Shown piece after piece: positions 1 to 11,220 of a stretch of 64,000 nucleotides of DNA (position 1 is the first letter of the stretch; each line of letters starts with the position of its first letter). Made by a program: the position numbers and the translations under genes. Under the pieces are notes generated by a model. It searched no databases, had not been told where the DNA came from, and worked only from the letters and a program-made list of their open reading frames with translations. This stretch comes from Aspidiotus rigidus (Eukaryota; Arthropoda; Insecta; Hemiptera; Diaspididae): contig JAVHKY010000054.1 in NCBI GenBank assembly GCA_035079385.1, forward strand, positions 10,021,501 through 10,085,500, read 5' to 3'.

Positions 1-1209
1 CGGAATTGAATTGAACGCATTTCTTATGTCGAGGCTGACGGCTGCGCAAAACTGACGCATATCAATTGCTGACTTGGCTATCCTCTTCAGCCGGATCCCA
101 GCATCTGGTGTGCAGCGTCCAGTTTGAAAACCGTACTGGCTATCAGAGATTATATCTCTTTCCTTCAGATAGCTCTCCAAACGATTGGCTATCGCTCTTT
201 CTAGAAGTTTCCCAACATTGTCTAGCAGACAAAGTGGACGATAAGAGGATGGTAGACCAGGTGGTTTATCCTTCTTATCGATCAACGCTAGCCTGGCTTT
301 CTTCCATCGCACAGGGAACAGTCCCCCAACAATTGCCGCATTGAATGTATCAACAAGCAGTGCTGGGTCAACTGAATGTATGGCGCTCCAGACTGGATTT
401 GGAATCTCATCCGGGCCTGGGGCCTTCCAATACTTACCCCGCAGTCTATTGACTGCTGCATCAACCTCCTCGGTGCCTAGGAGGGATATACCATCCTCTT
501 CTACTATTGGTAGCGTTACATTGGAGGTGGCTGCTGTGGGAACAAGTCATCAATGATTTCCCACAACATCCGGCTCCATTCGGCTCATTTCTGAGAGGCC
601 TTTTAGCTTCTTCAGCACTAACTTATAAGGCTTTCCAAACGGGTCATCATCTGCCATCTCACATAGCTCTCGCCATGCAGCACTCTTGCTGTCCTTGATG
701 GCCTTCTTCAGCCTTTTACGAGCCAGCTGGTATTCAGGTGCAACCGCCCGCGCCCCTTCGCGGCCACTACTACGCTGGTATATCCGGCGCTGACGGTTGC
801 ACTCTTTTCTCAGTTCGGCAATCTTGTTGGTCCACCAGTAAACAGCCCTCCTCTTCTTTGGTGGACCTTGCCTGGGCATGGCTACATCGCAAGCTTTGGT
901 GACAGTCTTGATCATCCTCTCTGCTGCCACCTCCGCATTGCCTTCTTGCTCTTCTTCTTGATCCCATGTGAGAGCAAGATAGCTAGCCTTCAAGTGGTCG
1001 CTATTCAGCTTCCTAACGGCCCATTTTCTTACCAGCTTTTGTACAGCAGCGACCTCAACTTCCCGGCGGATGGAGAAGTTGATACACCGGTGGTCGCTCC
1101 CAGAAAGCTCCTTGTCCAGTACCGCCCAGCCTTCTATTTTTCGGGCTAGGCTCTCTGAGGCAAAGGTGATATCAAACGCTATCGTAGATTGGCCTTTAGG
1201 CGAACACAT
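1..1209 (-). mobile_element. R1-like LINE ORF2 fragment (end of endonuclease, linker, start of reverse transcriptase)
   Basis: Read on the minus strand, this begins with the end of an apurinic-type endonuclease domain (LSGSDHRC, the SDH catalytic signature) at about 1100. A basic linker typical of R1/jockey-type elements follows (VYWWTNKIAELRKE, about 830-870). The start of the reverse transcriptase comes next: APGPDEIP near 400-430, SSYRPLCLLDNVGKLLER near 200-260, SQYGFQTGR near 110-140, and an LDIRNAF motif-A-like segment near the window edge. The frame is open from 1209 to 550, then shifts near 550-600, so the copy is not intact. The 5' end stops abruptly near 1209 within the endonuclease, which looks like ordinary 5' truncation. 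The rest of the RT lies outside the window. The R1 clade is inferred from motif style; other jockey-superfamily clades are possible. Confidence 0.88.
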
Positions 1210-1792
1210 CGATGGTAAGCGATGAAAATTTATCCACCCACACAGCGTACGCGACTAACATTCAGTAATTTTCACCGGTTTTGGGCGTTCAAATTTTTTG
1301 GTGTATAAACAGTATCAAATTTTACGCTGATAGAATTTGCGTTCTTGCGTACCTTATAGGATATGCTTATTTGGGTACGGTTCATAAACTGTATGATAAT
1401 GTGCAATTCTGTGAATAATTGATTATCATCGGAGCAGTAGATGTAAATTACGATTGCAGAGTATTACAAACGTTTTATCTCTGTGCTCTTTCTCTAGTAA
1501 TTGTGCGATACATGTGATAACAATCATATGTTTGTCACACGTTTAACGAGTAGGATCCTAGTTGAAAGCATTGTTTTGTCTCAGTTACTTCCATTTTCCG
1601 AGCGTACACGGCCAAAAAAGGTGAAGTTCTCGTCTCAGTGATGAGCAAAAACAGTCCCTACTGATAATAATCCAGTCTTTTACCGCGGAATCTGTATAAT
1701 TATTTATATTAAAGGCGATCAACGACAGAACCCTGCACTTTTTGATAAATACATTAAATTTGGTATACTTCTTCATCTAACTGTCAATAATC
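1210..1792. other. Anonymous AT-rich stretch
   Basis: This lies between the truncated LINE and the foldback element. No convincing open frame, repeat or motif was seen. A short open frame at 1585-1776 (minus) has no recognisable features. Confidence 0.5.
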
Positions 1793-3726
1793 AAATTCGA
1801 TCGGGAGACACGCTCGCGGAACCCCCTCAGAGGAGCACTTTCCCCAAAAAATTTCAATTTTTTTCAAAATATCGGACAAAATAACCCACATACGGTAAAA
1901 ATACCTCAGTTCAAAATTATTCTACGTGAAATTTCCCATAAAACCCAGTACCACGTATTTGATGTTGACGAGTAGAAAGCCCCCAGCAAGGGGTCTCCAA
2001 ATTTGACTTTTTCGGTTTTCAACACTTTTTGATGAAATTATCAGAATTTTGTGACTCCCATTGAAATATTACATTGTCATCTCTCTTAGCAACGGGCTTA
2101 TTTCAAAATATTGCCATTTATGTTGAATTTTAGAACTCTTGGCACTCGTTGTAAGAGGGAGAGGATGTAAAACTTCGTACAAAATTTCGTGCACATGTAG
2201 TCGCTTTTCTAACTGCAGCAGGAAAAGTCGCAGCCGTACGAGAAGGTCTTGAGAAATATGTTGTCCACCTTTACGAGAAAAATTCTGAAGGCCCGAACAT
2301 GAACGTTTGTCGCATGAGGATGTACATAAAATCGGAGAGAAAATTGCCTCAAAATATCCCTCCAACATCTGATGCATTATATCAGCATTCTTTGCGAGCG
2401 GCATACCAAGGTTAATGAATAAATGATCGAACAATTATTAATTGGGAACAAATCTGGCTTGTATCATCACAAATATAAAACTATTCGAAATCGACGTTTC
2501 ACTATCATCCACAAGTAGTACAGCCAGTCTTATTCTCAATTAGTTGGTTAAAAAATTCATCTTGCTTAAAATTTTTGTAGAACTTTTTTTCGTTATTTCA
2601 ATTATTAATTCAGTTCTGATTTGTGCCATTATAACTTTATCCATTCTTCAATTAAGAGCCCAGATTTGGAGAAATGCAACACGTGCAAGTTCTCTTCATC
2701 TTGGCCCTACCAAGTGAGGTTGGGAGGAGGGGGCGGGTAAGCAATGGGCTCCAGTGTGGACTTCTATTCCCGATGCATCGGAAAGCATCGAATTGATCAA
2801 ATGTGGATGTAAGTCGAATTGCTCCACTTTACGTTATAAATGCGCAACACTGGCATTACCATGCACTGAACTATGTGGATGTGATGCGACGTGTGGCCAG
2901 AAAATTAGAAGTTAATTTCATTGCATTTGAATTTCGAGTACATTCCGCATTTCAAAACGTGGCTGGGAGTATAATAGCTAACTACTTAATTGTAATTTTT
3001 AGGTTCACTCCAATCAATAATGATAAACGTCCAAACGTCACGCCTGCTCAAGAGAAATTGCCAAGTTTAATATTTAAGTACCCTCCTTGACTTTAGAGTG
3101 GTTGCTCTATTTTCATCAAATTTGTATGTACATGCAGTAGTTATGAATTGACGTATTTTTACCGTATCTTTGTTATTTCGTCCAATATTTTGGGAAAATT
3201 GCCTTTCTGAGCAAGGTCTGAGAGTCCGCAAGCGTGTTTCCTGATCGAACTCGGTGGTAGTAGTAGGAGTTTCAGGAGGTATTATATCAAATTTTCTTTT
3301 AATTGTGTTAAAACCTACGATTACACGCGCAATAAGCGGCATATCAAATTTAGCTCTCCCCTCTCCCTTCGGCGCCAATCATGCTGAAATTTCGCCTCAA
3401 TGGCAATATTTGCAGACAACCCGTTTTCAGAGGATTTATCGCGAAATAATTCAATAAAACCCACAAAATTCTAATAATTTCATCAAAAAGTGTTGAAAAA
3501 GTCAAATTTGGAAACCCCTTGCTGGGGACTTTTTATTTGTCAACATGAAATAGGTGGTATTCACCTTTATGGGAAATTTCACGTAGAATAATTTTGAACT
3601 AAGGCATTTTTACCGTATCTTTGTTATTTTGACCAATATTTTGACAAAATTGAAATTTTTGGGGGAAAATTGCCCCCTGAGAAGGTTCTGGGGGCCCGCA
3701 AGCATGTCTCCTGATCGAATTCCATA
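1793..3726. mobile_element. Foldback element with long inverted arms (about 370 bp)
   Basis: The left arm (1793 to about 2165) reappears as the reverse complement at about 3350-3726. Shared landmarks include ATTCGATCRGGAGACA at both outer ends, TTCAAAATTATTCTACGTG, GTCCCCAGCAAGGGG (left copy GCCCCCAGCAAGGGG), CAACACTTTTTGATGAAATT, and the weaker inner match AATATTGCCATT. The spacer of about 1.2 kb has no recognisable transposase. A third, partial copy of the arm's outer 130 bp lies in the spacer at about 3136-3275, in the same orientation as the right arm. This looks like a non-autonomous foldback DNA transposon. No clear target-site duplication was seen and the superfamily is unknown. Confidence 0.75.
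3136..3275. repeat. Third partial copy of the foldback arm
   Basis: This is a direct, diverged copy of 3600-3735. Both contain TTTTTACCGTATCTTTGTTAT, then an AATATTTTG block, then a segment ending in CCTGATCGAA, then GTAGTAGGAG. It suggests an internal duplication or a second insertion inside the foldback element. Confidence 0.65.
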
Positions 3727-5383
3727 GTAGTAGGAGTATGTAGATAAAAAAATTAGATCTAGTGTATTGAAGAAGTAATCTGCACAATCAGCAGAAGGTT
3801 TACTCATCTCGTAAAGTTTTATATCGTATAAATATCTCGATACAGAATTAGTCTTCCTAAAATATCCTGTGAGCGTGTCGTTACGGGTTTTCACCTTGGA
3901 ATATAATACTTAACAGTATGTAAGCGTATCTCAATATGATACATTATTTGCTGTGCATGACCAACGAGTCGTTTTCCAATTATGCAGGAAGTCAATTTGT
4001 TGTTCATATAAAATAAACTGTATCATACCTATTTTCGATGAAATGACGAGCACAATTAAGAGAACGGGAATTTTATGACGAATAGTCGCTTAAAATAAAG
4101 TTGAGTAGCAATAATTAGATTTCATCTTATGGTTAAAGTGACCTGCGAAATTTTTTTTTCTATTTTTAATCGCTGCCGCCACTCTTCAGTAGAGGACGTC
4201 ACAGAAATTGTGATTACGGTCAGAATAAATGTCCATAATAATCCTCATTTCCCGAAGACTTTTCTGAAGCCATACAGTAACAGATAAAAGTCCCTTTTGA
4301 TCGTCTTGATTATTGTATAATATCATGGAATGTCGAGATGTAGAAGACATTGACGCAAACGCATTATTGAAAAGGTAATCGATCTTATCGAAATCGAGTC
4401 AAGGTTGTTTTTGAATCATGCCCGCAATTTCTGGGGCTTCACATTGATGCTCAGATATTCTCGAGAAGAGTTTACGACGGTAGGCGTAATATTTTTGTCT
4501 CGATTGATCAGAGACGACATTTCTGATTCCATGGAAGAACGTCGAAAAATGAGGACATTTTTACGATTCTTACGATTTCGGCGAAAGTTGATACATGACC
4601 TTTCAACCTCTTGAAAGGAGAATGAGAGTATACAAAATATTTGTAATTTATTTGAATCATAAAATTGCCATACCTCGCAAGAGTATCAAAAATGTAGTCC
4701 AAAATATGTATCTATTTTTCCAATTAATGAATATACGCCCCCCATCACGGAATTCTTAATCGGTTAGCTCGTGATATCACAAAGGAAAGTGAAGAAATAT
4801 TTTTATCGAGATCAGTAAGAAAATAATAGAACGCGACTAAATCAGGAAATCAAAAATATATCAAAATCTACCATCTGAAGTGAAGAAAAGATAACAAATG
4901 AAAAAAAAAAGGTTGAACACTTGATAGTTGATAGTGGTAATGGTCCTCTGTCATCTCAAATTTGTGTTGCTGGCTTGTCATAGCCTGTGACATATGTGAG
5001 AGACCGTACTGGAAGTCGATGGAGGGAACAAATATTTGACATACATCTGAAGCTAAATTGCTATCCATATTCACTCGTGGAGGGTGCGCAAAAATAATAG
5101 AGGTATTCTCAACTCGAAATTTCTGAAGTTCCTGAATTGAGTCAATGTCACGCCTACCTTATGACATCATCAGAAAGCAAAAATGTTGGTCATGCAAATT
5201 CCAAATTCTTCCCTTCGTCGGTGAACACTATGAGTTCTCAAGAAAATAGTTTCCTAACTGACCCGAAAGGAAAAGGCAGCAACACAAAGCACAACTTTTC
5301 TCACAGAAAAGAGAACCTATCAAGCGTCACTCTCACGGAACAAGAGAAAAGACTGCTAGAAAAGAGGTATCAAGAACGACCTC
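3727..5383. other. Anonymous stretch upstream of the jockey-like LINE
   Basis: No gene or repeat was identified. An open frame at 5137-5409 (plus) runs into the LINE but does not resemble a known ORF2 N-terminus. It may be decayed LINE sequence in another frame, but I cannot show this. Confidence 0.45.
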
Positions 5384-6713
5384 TGCCTAGCAGAGGAGCA
5401 GGTAGTTAACTTATTTTCTTCAAGAGAAATCAAAACTATGATTGAAAAGAAACTTAACCGTAAGGAAGCACCTGGGCACGATCAAAGTTCGGCTCGTATT
5501 CTACAAGAGCTGCCACGCAAAGGCCTGGTAATATTGACCTATTTATATAATGCAGTTCTGAGAGTGCAATATGTACCAAAACAGTGGAAGTTAGCGAGAA
5601 TAATCATGATTCCTAAAGAGGGTAAACCGCCAGAAATACCCAGCTCGTATCGTCCAATATCCCTGCTTTCAGTTCTTTCTAAACTATTTGAGAAGCTTTA
5701 CATGAGATGTTTACTGGGAATAGTCATAAACAAGAACCTAATCCCAGACCACCAGTTTGGATTCAGAAACAGGCACTCTACCATTGAACAGGTTCATCGT
5801 GTTGGTCTGTTGGAGCAGATATTAGAAAGGCATTAGAAGAAAAAAAGTTCTGCCCATCCGTATTTCTGGATGTTAGTCAAGCCTTTAACCGAGTTTGGAT
5901 CCCCGGTATTTTCCACAAAATCTGCAAACACTTTCCAACTTGTCATGTGCAAATTTTATCATCTTACCTTAGCGACAGAAGATTCTATGTTCACTATGGA
6001 GAAGCTGACTCTTCTGACAGGCCAATAGCAGCGGGTGTACCAGAGGGCAGTGTTCTTGGTCCCCTGCTGTATCTACTATACACTGCAGACATTCCAGAGC
6101 AAGATGACTCCATACTAGCCACATTTGCAGACGACACCGCTATACTTGCTATGCATGAAGACTACTCTACTGCAGTTGCCAATTTGCAGAGAGCTATCAA
6201 CAAAGTTGAGGAATGGACCACCATGTGGAAAATCCAAACTAACGCATCCAAAACTGTCCGTATTGACTTTGCCCTTAGAAATCATGGATATGATCCCACA
6301 TATATAAATAATGAACCTGTACAGCGGGCTGACTGCACCCGATATTTAGGCTTACACTTGGACTGTAAGCTAAATTGGAAAGCGCACATAATCAAGAAAA
6401 GAGAGCAACTCAAACTCCGCTTTCGCACAATATTCTTGATGCTCAGAGCTAAGATTCAGCTATTACTCTGGAATAAAAGGCTACTTTATGTCATGATCCT
6501 TCGCCCCATTTGGACGTATGGAAAACCATTATGGGGCTCGGTAGCAAGTAGCAACATAGAAATTTTACAGCGATCCAAAACAACGCACTCCGTAAGATCA
6601 CAGGAGCACCGTGGTATATTACAAACCAGCAGTTGCACGAAGACCTGGCTCTAGAAACTGTCCAGCAAATCGCATCAAAAGCCACGACAAGGTACATCAA
6701 ACGACACAATTGA
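5384..6713 (+). mobile_element. Jockey-like LINE reverse transcriptase, frameshifted
   Basis: This is the central and C-terminal part of a non-LTR reverse transcriptase. Visible blocks in order are RKEAPGHDQ (5460), SSYRPISLLSVLSKLFEKL (5644-5700), DHQFGFRNRHST (5750), FLDVSQAFNRVW (motif A, about 5860-5900), GVPEGSVLGPLLYLLYT (motif B, about 6034) and TFADDTAILA (motif C, 6121-6150). RYLGLHLD and LNWKAH of the thumb follow, then a C-terminal tail ending at the stop at 6711-6713. The reading frame changes near 5805 and again near 6570, so the copy cannot encode one protein. The catalytic aspartates are still readable. The 5' part (ORF1 and endonuclease) was not found. The 3' boundary is unclear. 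Confidence 0.9.
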
Positions 6714-6891
6714 TTCGGTTCTCTAAAATATGACCAGAAACATCTAACGACGACATACTCAACGATTAAAACGTACGGAGTAATTTGAATAGAGCCACAG
6801 AAATGAAAATACACCGGAGCGCTTTCGATTAAAAAACCATTGTCAACGGGGACGTGAAAGCAACTGAACCAACTCCGGCCGACAACAAAAA
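6714..6891. other. Spacer between LINE and Penelope-like element
   Basis: This short stretch probably holds LINE 3' sequence and/or the 3' untranslated part of the minus-strand Penelope-like element. No sharp boundary, poly(A) tail or target duplication was recognised. Confidence 0.4.
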
Positions 6892-9124
6892 CTACCGAGG
6901 AGGACATGACTGAACTAGCGAGTCATCACAATGTGAATCATACTCGTAAACTAATTCAATCAAACCCTCATCAGGTATGTACCTGTTGAGCACATTTAGG
7001 TTATCGTTATTCAGATGGCGAATAATTTCGATGTGTTCTAGCGCGGTACGTTTGAAAGCCGAGGACTCTCTATGGAGGAGGGACTCAGATCCCTCTATGA
7101 AACCATGGCCAGTGGTAATAAGATGGTCCGCAAATGCCGAATCACCCAATTTCTTCTTTTCCCACGCCTTCCTGTGCTCATCTATTCTAATTTTGAGCTG
7201 ACGTCCAGTCTCGCCTATATAGATTCCATTACAATCATTACACTCAATTTTGTAAACCCCGCTTCTTTCGACCAGTGGGATGGGGTCCTTTAACTTAACG
7301 AACAAGCTTTTTACAGTGTTAAGATTGTAAAACACTGGCCGAAACCCAAATGGGCGGAGGACACGACCTAAATGGGAAGAAAATTTCCCCAAAAACGGAA
7401 GCCTAATCCAACGTTTCCTACTATCTGACGCTGGATTACGGGGGAGGGAGGTAGTGGAATCAAGGCATTTCCGAGTCAATTTCCTATGGACCATCAAGTC
7501 AATATCCAAGCTGATCTCGTTCACTCTGGCCAAATGCTTTATAGTCCAAAGCTCCTGTTGAAAAGCGAGCTGACCTAATGGAATACTCGTCAACCGATGG
7601 ATATAGCTATTAAAACCGGCATATTTGTGAGCAACCGGGCAGAAAGATCTGCCGTGGACAGTAATATCGGTCGAGGTATCTTTTCTATAAATGGCGAATT
7701 CGTGGGCACCTTCTCTATTAGAGATAGTAAGGTCCAAAAAATTTGTAGATGAACCGCGTACTTCTAACGTAAATTTGATCAATGGATATAAACTGTTAAG
7801 ATACCTGAGAAACTCCAAAAGGAGATCCCGTTGACCGGTCCACAAACACAACACATCGTCGACGTACCTGTGCCAATAATATATATGACCCAAAACCCCT
7901 GACCAGAGGAAAAGAGATGAAGCTCAAATTTAGACATGAAAACCTCCGAAATGAGGGAACCCAGAGGAGAGCCAATAGGGATACCTACCTCCTCAGGAAA
8001 TTCGAAAAATTGGCCTTCAAATTTGCAAAAGTTGGGAGACCAACAAATATTGAGTAAATTAAAAACTTCTGCCAACTCTTCGTGACAGATATTAGATTGG
8101 ATCAAAAGGTCTCCCATATGTTGCATGGCAGTAGCTCTAGGGATACTCGGAAATAAGCCGACAACGTCAAAGGAGCATAGGGTTGAATCAGGCGGAAGAA
8201 TGGCATCCTTAAGCTTATTAGCCAAAGAGACCGAATTCTTCACAGAGTAGGATGACTCAAATTCCACTCTAGATTTGAACCAACGGTCCAAAAATTTCGC
8301 CAAGAAGTACGTGGGGGAAGACACAAAAGAAACGACCGGCCGCATCGGGGTGTCCCTCTTATGAACCTTAGGTAGCCCGTACAATAGGGGCGGCACTGGA
8401 TTGGGCTCAAGAAGCATTCTTTTAAGCTTAGGGGTCTTAATAATAAATTCACACGTGTTTATAACACGTCTAACTTCTTTGACGTGATTTGGAAAATTGA
8501 AATCCGCATTTTCCTTGGCGCCACACTGGTCGAGAACGTCATAGACCTTGGAGACGTAAGACGACTTATCCATAACGACAATGGCATTCCCTTTATCAGC
8601 CTTAGTAATGGTTAAGCCCTCCTCCCTGACCTTCCTCTTGATCCTCTTAATCACCTCAAAAGCCAGATCATTTATACGAGGGAGGGGGGTATCGCGGACA
8701 AAGCGGCACACGCTTTCTGAGTATTAACCCCAGGCCCAATTTTTATTTCGAGGTCCGCAACAACATTGGCCAAAGTGTTAGCATTATTAAGAGAGGGTAA
8801 CCCGAATTTTAACCCCTTCTCCAAGAGATACAACTTGTCACTCTCAAACTCAACATTACTACAATTTATAATCCGCGGTTGAAACTTTTGGATAACGCTG
8901 ACGTCAGTACTCACTTCCTGGACAGCGGAGGCATTCAAATTTAGGAGGGAGCTAAGCTTCTTATTTTTCTTACGTTTCAATTTAGCCTCAAAAGACCGAC
9001 ATTTAAGGTTAACCGACTTGATAAACAGATCCAACTCACCCGGCGAAAGTAAAGCAGAAAGCTTAGAATGGACCAACAAGTTCAACCTTGTGGTGATATT
9101 CAACTTCCCATGCCACCTCCGCAA
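6892..9124 (-). mobile_element. Penelope-like element: reverse transcriptase plus GIY-YIG endonuclease
   Basis: Three minus-strand segments line up as one Penelope-like protein. (1) 9124 to about 8700 is the N-terminal region, basic and helical. (2) About 8711-7890 is the reverse transcriptase, with LTITKADKGNAIVVMDKSSY, a FYGLPKVHK-type block (LLYGLPKVHKRD), RPVVSFVSSPTY, CSFDVVGLFPSIP (motif A) and GIPIGSPLGSLISEVFMSKF (motif B). (3) 7893-6892 opens with WHRYVDDVL (motif C). It then has the linker NFLDLTI and IYRKDTSTD, and ends in a GIY-YIG domain of about 85 residues (GVYKIECNDC, GIYIGETGRQLKIRIDEHRK, then LEHIEI). Cys-X2-Cys lies between the GVY and YIG parts, as is usual in these elements. 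Frames change near 8700 and 7895, so this copy is broken but nearly full length for the RT-endonuclease protein. Flanking LTR-like repeats were not seen. Confidence 0.93.
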
Positions 9125-9324
9125 CTCAGTACGGACTTGTACTCAAGGCACACTCGCTGCTAGCAATTCATCTCCTAATATTAAGTTGTAGTATAATATG
9201 ATTGCACTATTAGCTAAGTAAAGTTAACTATGCCATATCTGCCCTACCTATATGTAAATGCCACTAGGCATTTCATGTATGATCTATTACGTAAGAAAGA
9301 AAAAAGAAGAAAAAAACACTCACA

Positions 9325-10210
9325 CTGGAGAACAATAGGATAGAATACAAAATCTACAGGAAGCCGACGCATACTGACTCCATCATCCCAAATGTCTCCT
9401 ACCACCACCCCAGGCACAAGTTAGCGGCAATCAAGAACTACTGCTATCGGGCAATTTCTATCCTCAAGAACAACAAAGAGAAGAGGAAAGAGATCGAGAT
9501 AGTAAAGCAGATCGCAGAAGAAAATGGCTACTGTAGAGGCGTGGTGGATGGAGTCTTTGGGAAAATGGAGACAAAGAAAGGAACCCATGATGGCATAGTG
9601 AGAAAGTATACGGATCGATACCATATATAGGAAAGTACACAAACAAGGTGATGAAGGCGTTCAATGGCTACCATGTAAATGTGGGTATCCAGAATAACCA
9701 ACCCATAGGGAAGAGAATCAGCAATGACCAGACGGAAGAAAAAGACAAGGAAAGTTTGAGCGGAGTATACAAGCTCAGATGTAAATAATGCGAGGGCATC
9801 TACATCGGTGAGACTGGGAGAAAGTTTGAGATCAGGAAAAAGGAGCACAAAAAGTCGAGGGAGAAAGAAGATGGCAAGTCACTGTTTGGGAAACACTGTA
9901 ACAAAGAACACCACGATGGAGAGGGAATATTTGAAGTCATACATGTAGAGAATCGCACCAAGAGAAGAAAACGCTTGGAACATAATGGAGATCGCAAAAG
10001 CCAAGAGGAAGAAAGCCTGCCTCTTGAACAATGTAATCACGTTTGACAGCGAAAAATTATTCGGCCTGGTGATTGGGCGAGAGAAGAAGAACAGAATCAA
10101 CCGATGAGACGGCAGGAATCCAGGTAGCCAATAGAAACGCAGCATTTAGGACAATATAGATTGAACCAATCACTAAGCAGTATGTTTTAGCCAATAAGAA
10201 CACAATGTCA

Positions 10211-10262
<52 letters not shown>

Positions 10263-10460
10263 AGAATAAGTTTCTAAGAAGTGAAACAATCACAACACAG
10301 CATTGTTACAGCCAATAAGATCACAGTGTTATACTATAAAAACTCATGGTTAAGGCCTTGTTCTCCAGTTGCGACACAACTGATGATGGGATGACACCCG
10401 AAAGTACTCTTGTAAAAGCAACCAATAAAGTAGATTTGTACATTTTGAAAACCCTTTTTC
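9325..10460 (+). mobile_element. Second Penelope-like fragment (RT C-terminus, GIY-YIG, 3' tail)
   Basis: The plus frame opening at 9325 reads RIEYKIYRKPTHTDS then SYHHPRHKLAAIKNY, the C-terminal RT region of Penelope-like elements, up to a stop at 9628. After a frame change come YIGKYTNKVMKAF and LSGVYKLRCK. An in-frame TAA (about 9786) then interrupts before CEGIYIGETGRKFEIRKKEH. A last frame gives EIMEIAKAKRKKACLLNN and ends near 10108. It differs clearly in sequence from the neighbour at 6892-9124, so it is another family. The remainder to about 10460 looks like 3' tail: a TTA microsatellite, a repeated AGCCAATAAGA word, and GACACCCGAAAGTACTCTTG. The 5' two thirds are missing. Confidence 0.85.
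10205..10262. repeat. (TTA)n microsatellite
   Basis: About 18 uninterrupted ATT/TTA triplets lie in the tail of the second Penelope-like fragment. They are flanked by two copies of a 25-bp sequence (AGCCAATAAGANCACARTGT) at about 10191 and 10311. Confidence 0.95.
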
Positions 10461-10469
10461 ATTGACAGA

Positions 10470-11049
10470 GTGGTAAAAATTCAATCCTTTTTCTTTAGCT
10501 GAAATTTTTGAAAGCACTCAAAGTAGTTCGCTGGAAAATATTTAAGGAGGGAGCCTTCAACAAAATTGTACGTCACACATTCTTTGATGCAATTTCGATG
10601 GTATTTTGAAACAAATTTTCACTTCAGAGGGGTTGTCCGGAGTTCTGTCTTTCCCTTCGCTACCTCATTGGTCCCTTTCCACTATGTAACGACGATAATT
10701 TTTCTGGATATCATGCTTTAATTTTTGAAAGTCCCTCCTCTAGAAGGATTTTATTCTTTGATGCCGTCACACTTCCCTGGTTGTATTTTTTTGTCTTCAA
10801 TTTATATCACAAATTTATCTGATAATTACTTACCTCCCCCTCCCCCCCCCCTCAGATCTCGATTCAAAAGTCAAAATTTCACAAATCCCAGTCGAGATCG
10901 ATGCCAGTATTAGTGGATATTGTCATTATGTATCCTTCCTTAAAAAGTAGACATGATATGGTGAGGAAAAGGGGGTGATTATATGAAGTTATTATATAAA
11001 ATTGCTGGTAAAAGAGTTTCTAACGTGATTTTCTTTCTTTGTGTTTCAG
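10470..11049 (+). other. Probable intron end of the plus-strand gene
   Basis: No coding sequence was recognised. The stretch ends in a pyrimidine-rich tract and AG acceptor (TTTCTTTCTTTGTGTTTCAG, ending at 11049). There is a C-run (CCCCCTCCCCCCCCCC) near 10835-10850. Confidence 0.5.
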
Positions 11050-11220
11050 ATGAATAACAAGCACGATTCAGAAAACGATACAGTAATAGAAAATAATAAA
11101 CTGAATTTGAATATGACGGCGAAAGAGTTGAGAGCGCAGTTAGCGCTACGTAAGAAATACGATCCCAAAAAAGACTGTTTAGACTTGAAGAAAAAGTACG
11201 AAATCGTACAAAAATTGTAA
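11050..11220 (+). CDS. Last coding exon of an unidentified plus-strand gene
   Basis: A strong splice acceptor (pyrimidine tract plus TTTCAG ending at 11049) precedes 56 codons and a TAA. The peptide is polar at first (NNKHDSENDTVIENNK), then becomes strongly charged and probably helical (TAKELRAQLALRKKYDPKKD, then KKKYEIVQKL at the end). This looks like a conserved C-terminal helix of a cytoplasmic or nuclear protein. I do not recognise the family. The frame is also open back through the acceptor, so the ATG at 11050 need not be a start; it is more likely an internal methionine. No earlier exons were found at 1-11049, which is mostly transposon-derived. They probably lie left of the window. 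Base composition and the long downstream non-repetitive region support a real 3' exon. Confidence 0.6.
   Translation: MNNKHDSENDTVIENNKLNLNMTAKELRAQLALRKKYDPKKDCLDLKKKYEIVQKL

Noticed and set aside
9421..10145. A series of overlapping minus-strand open frames.
   Set aside because: They are antisense shadows of the plus-strand Penelope-like fragment, which carries the recognisable RT and GIY-YIG motifs.
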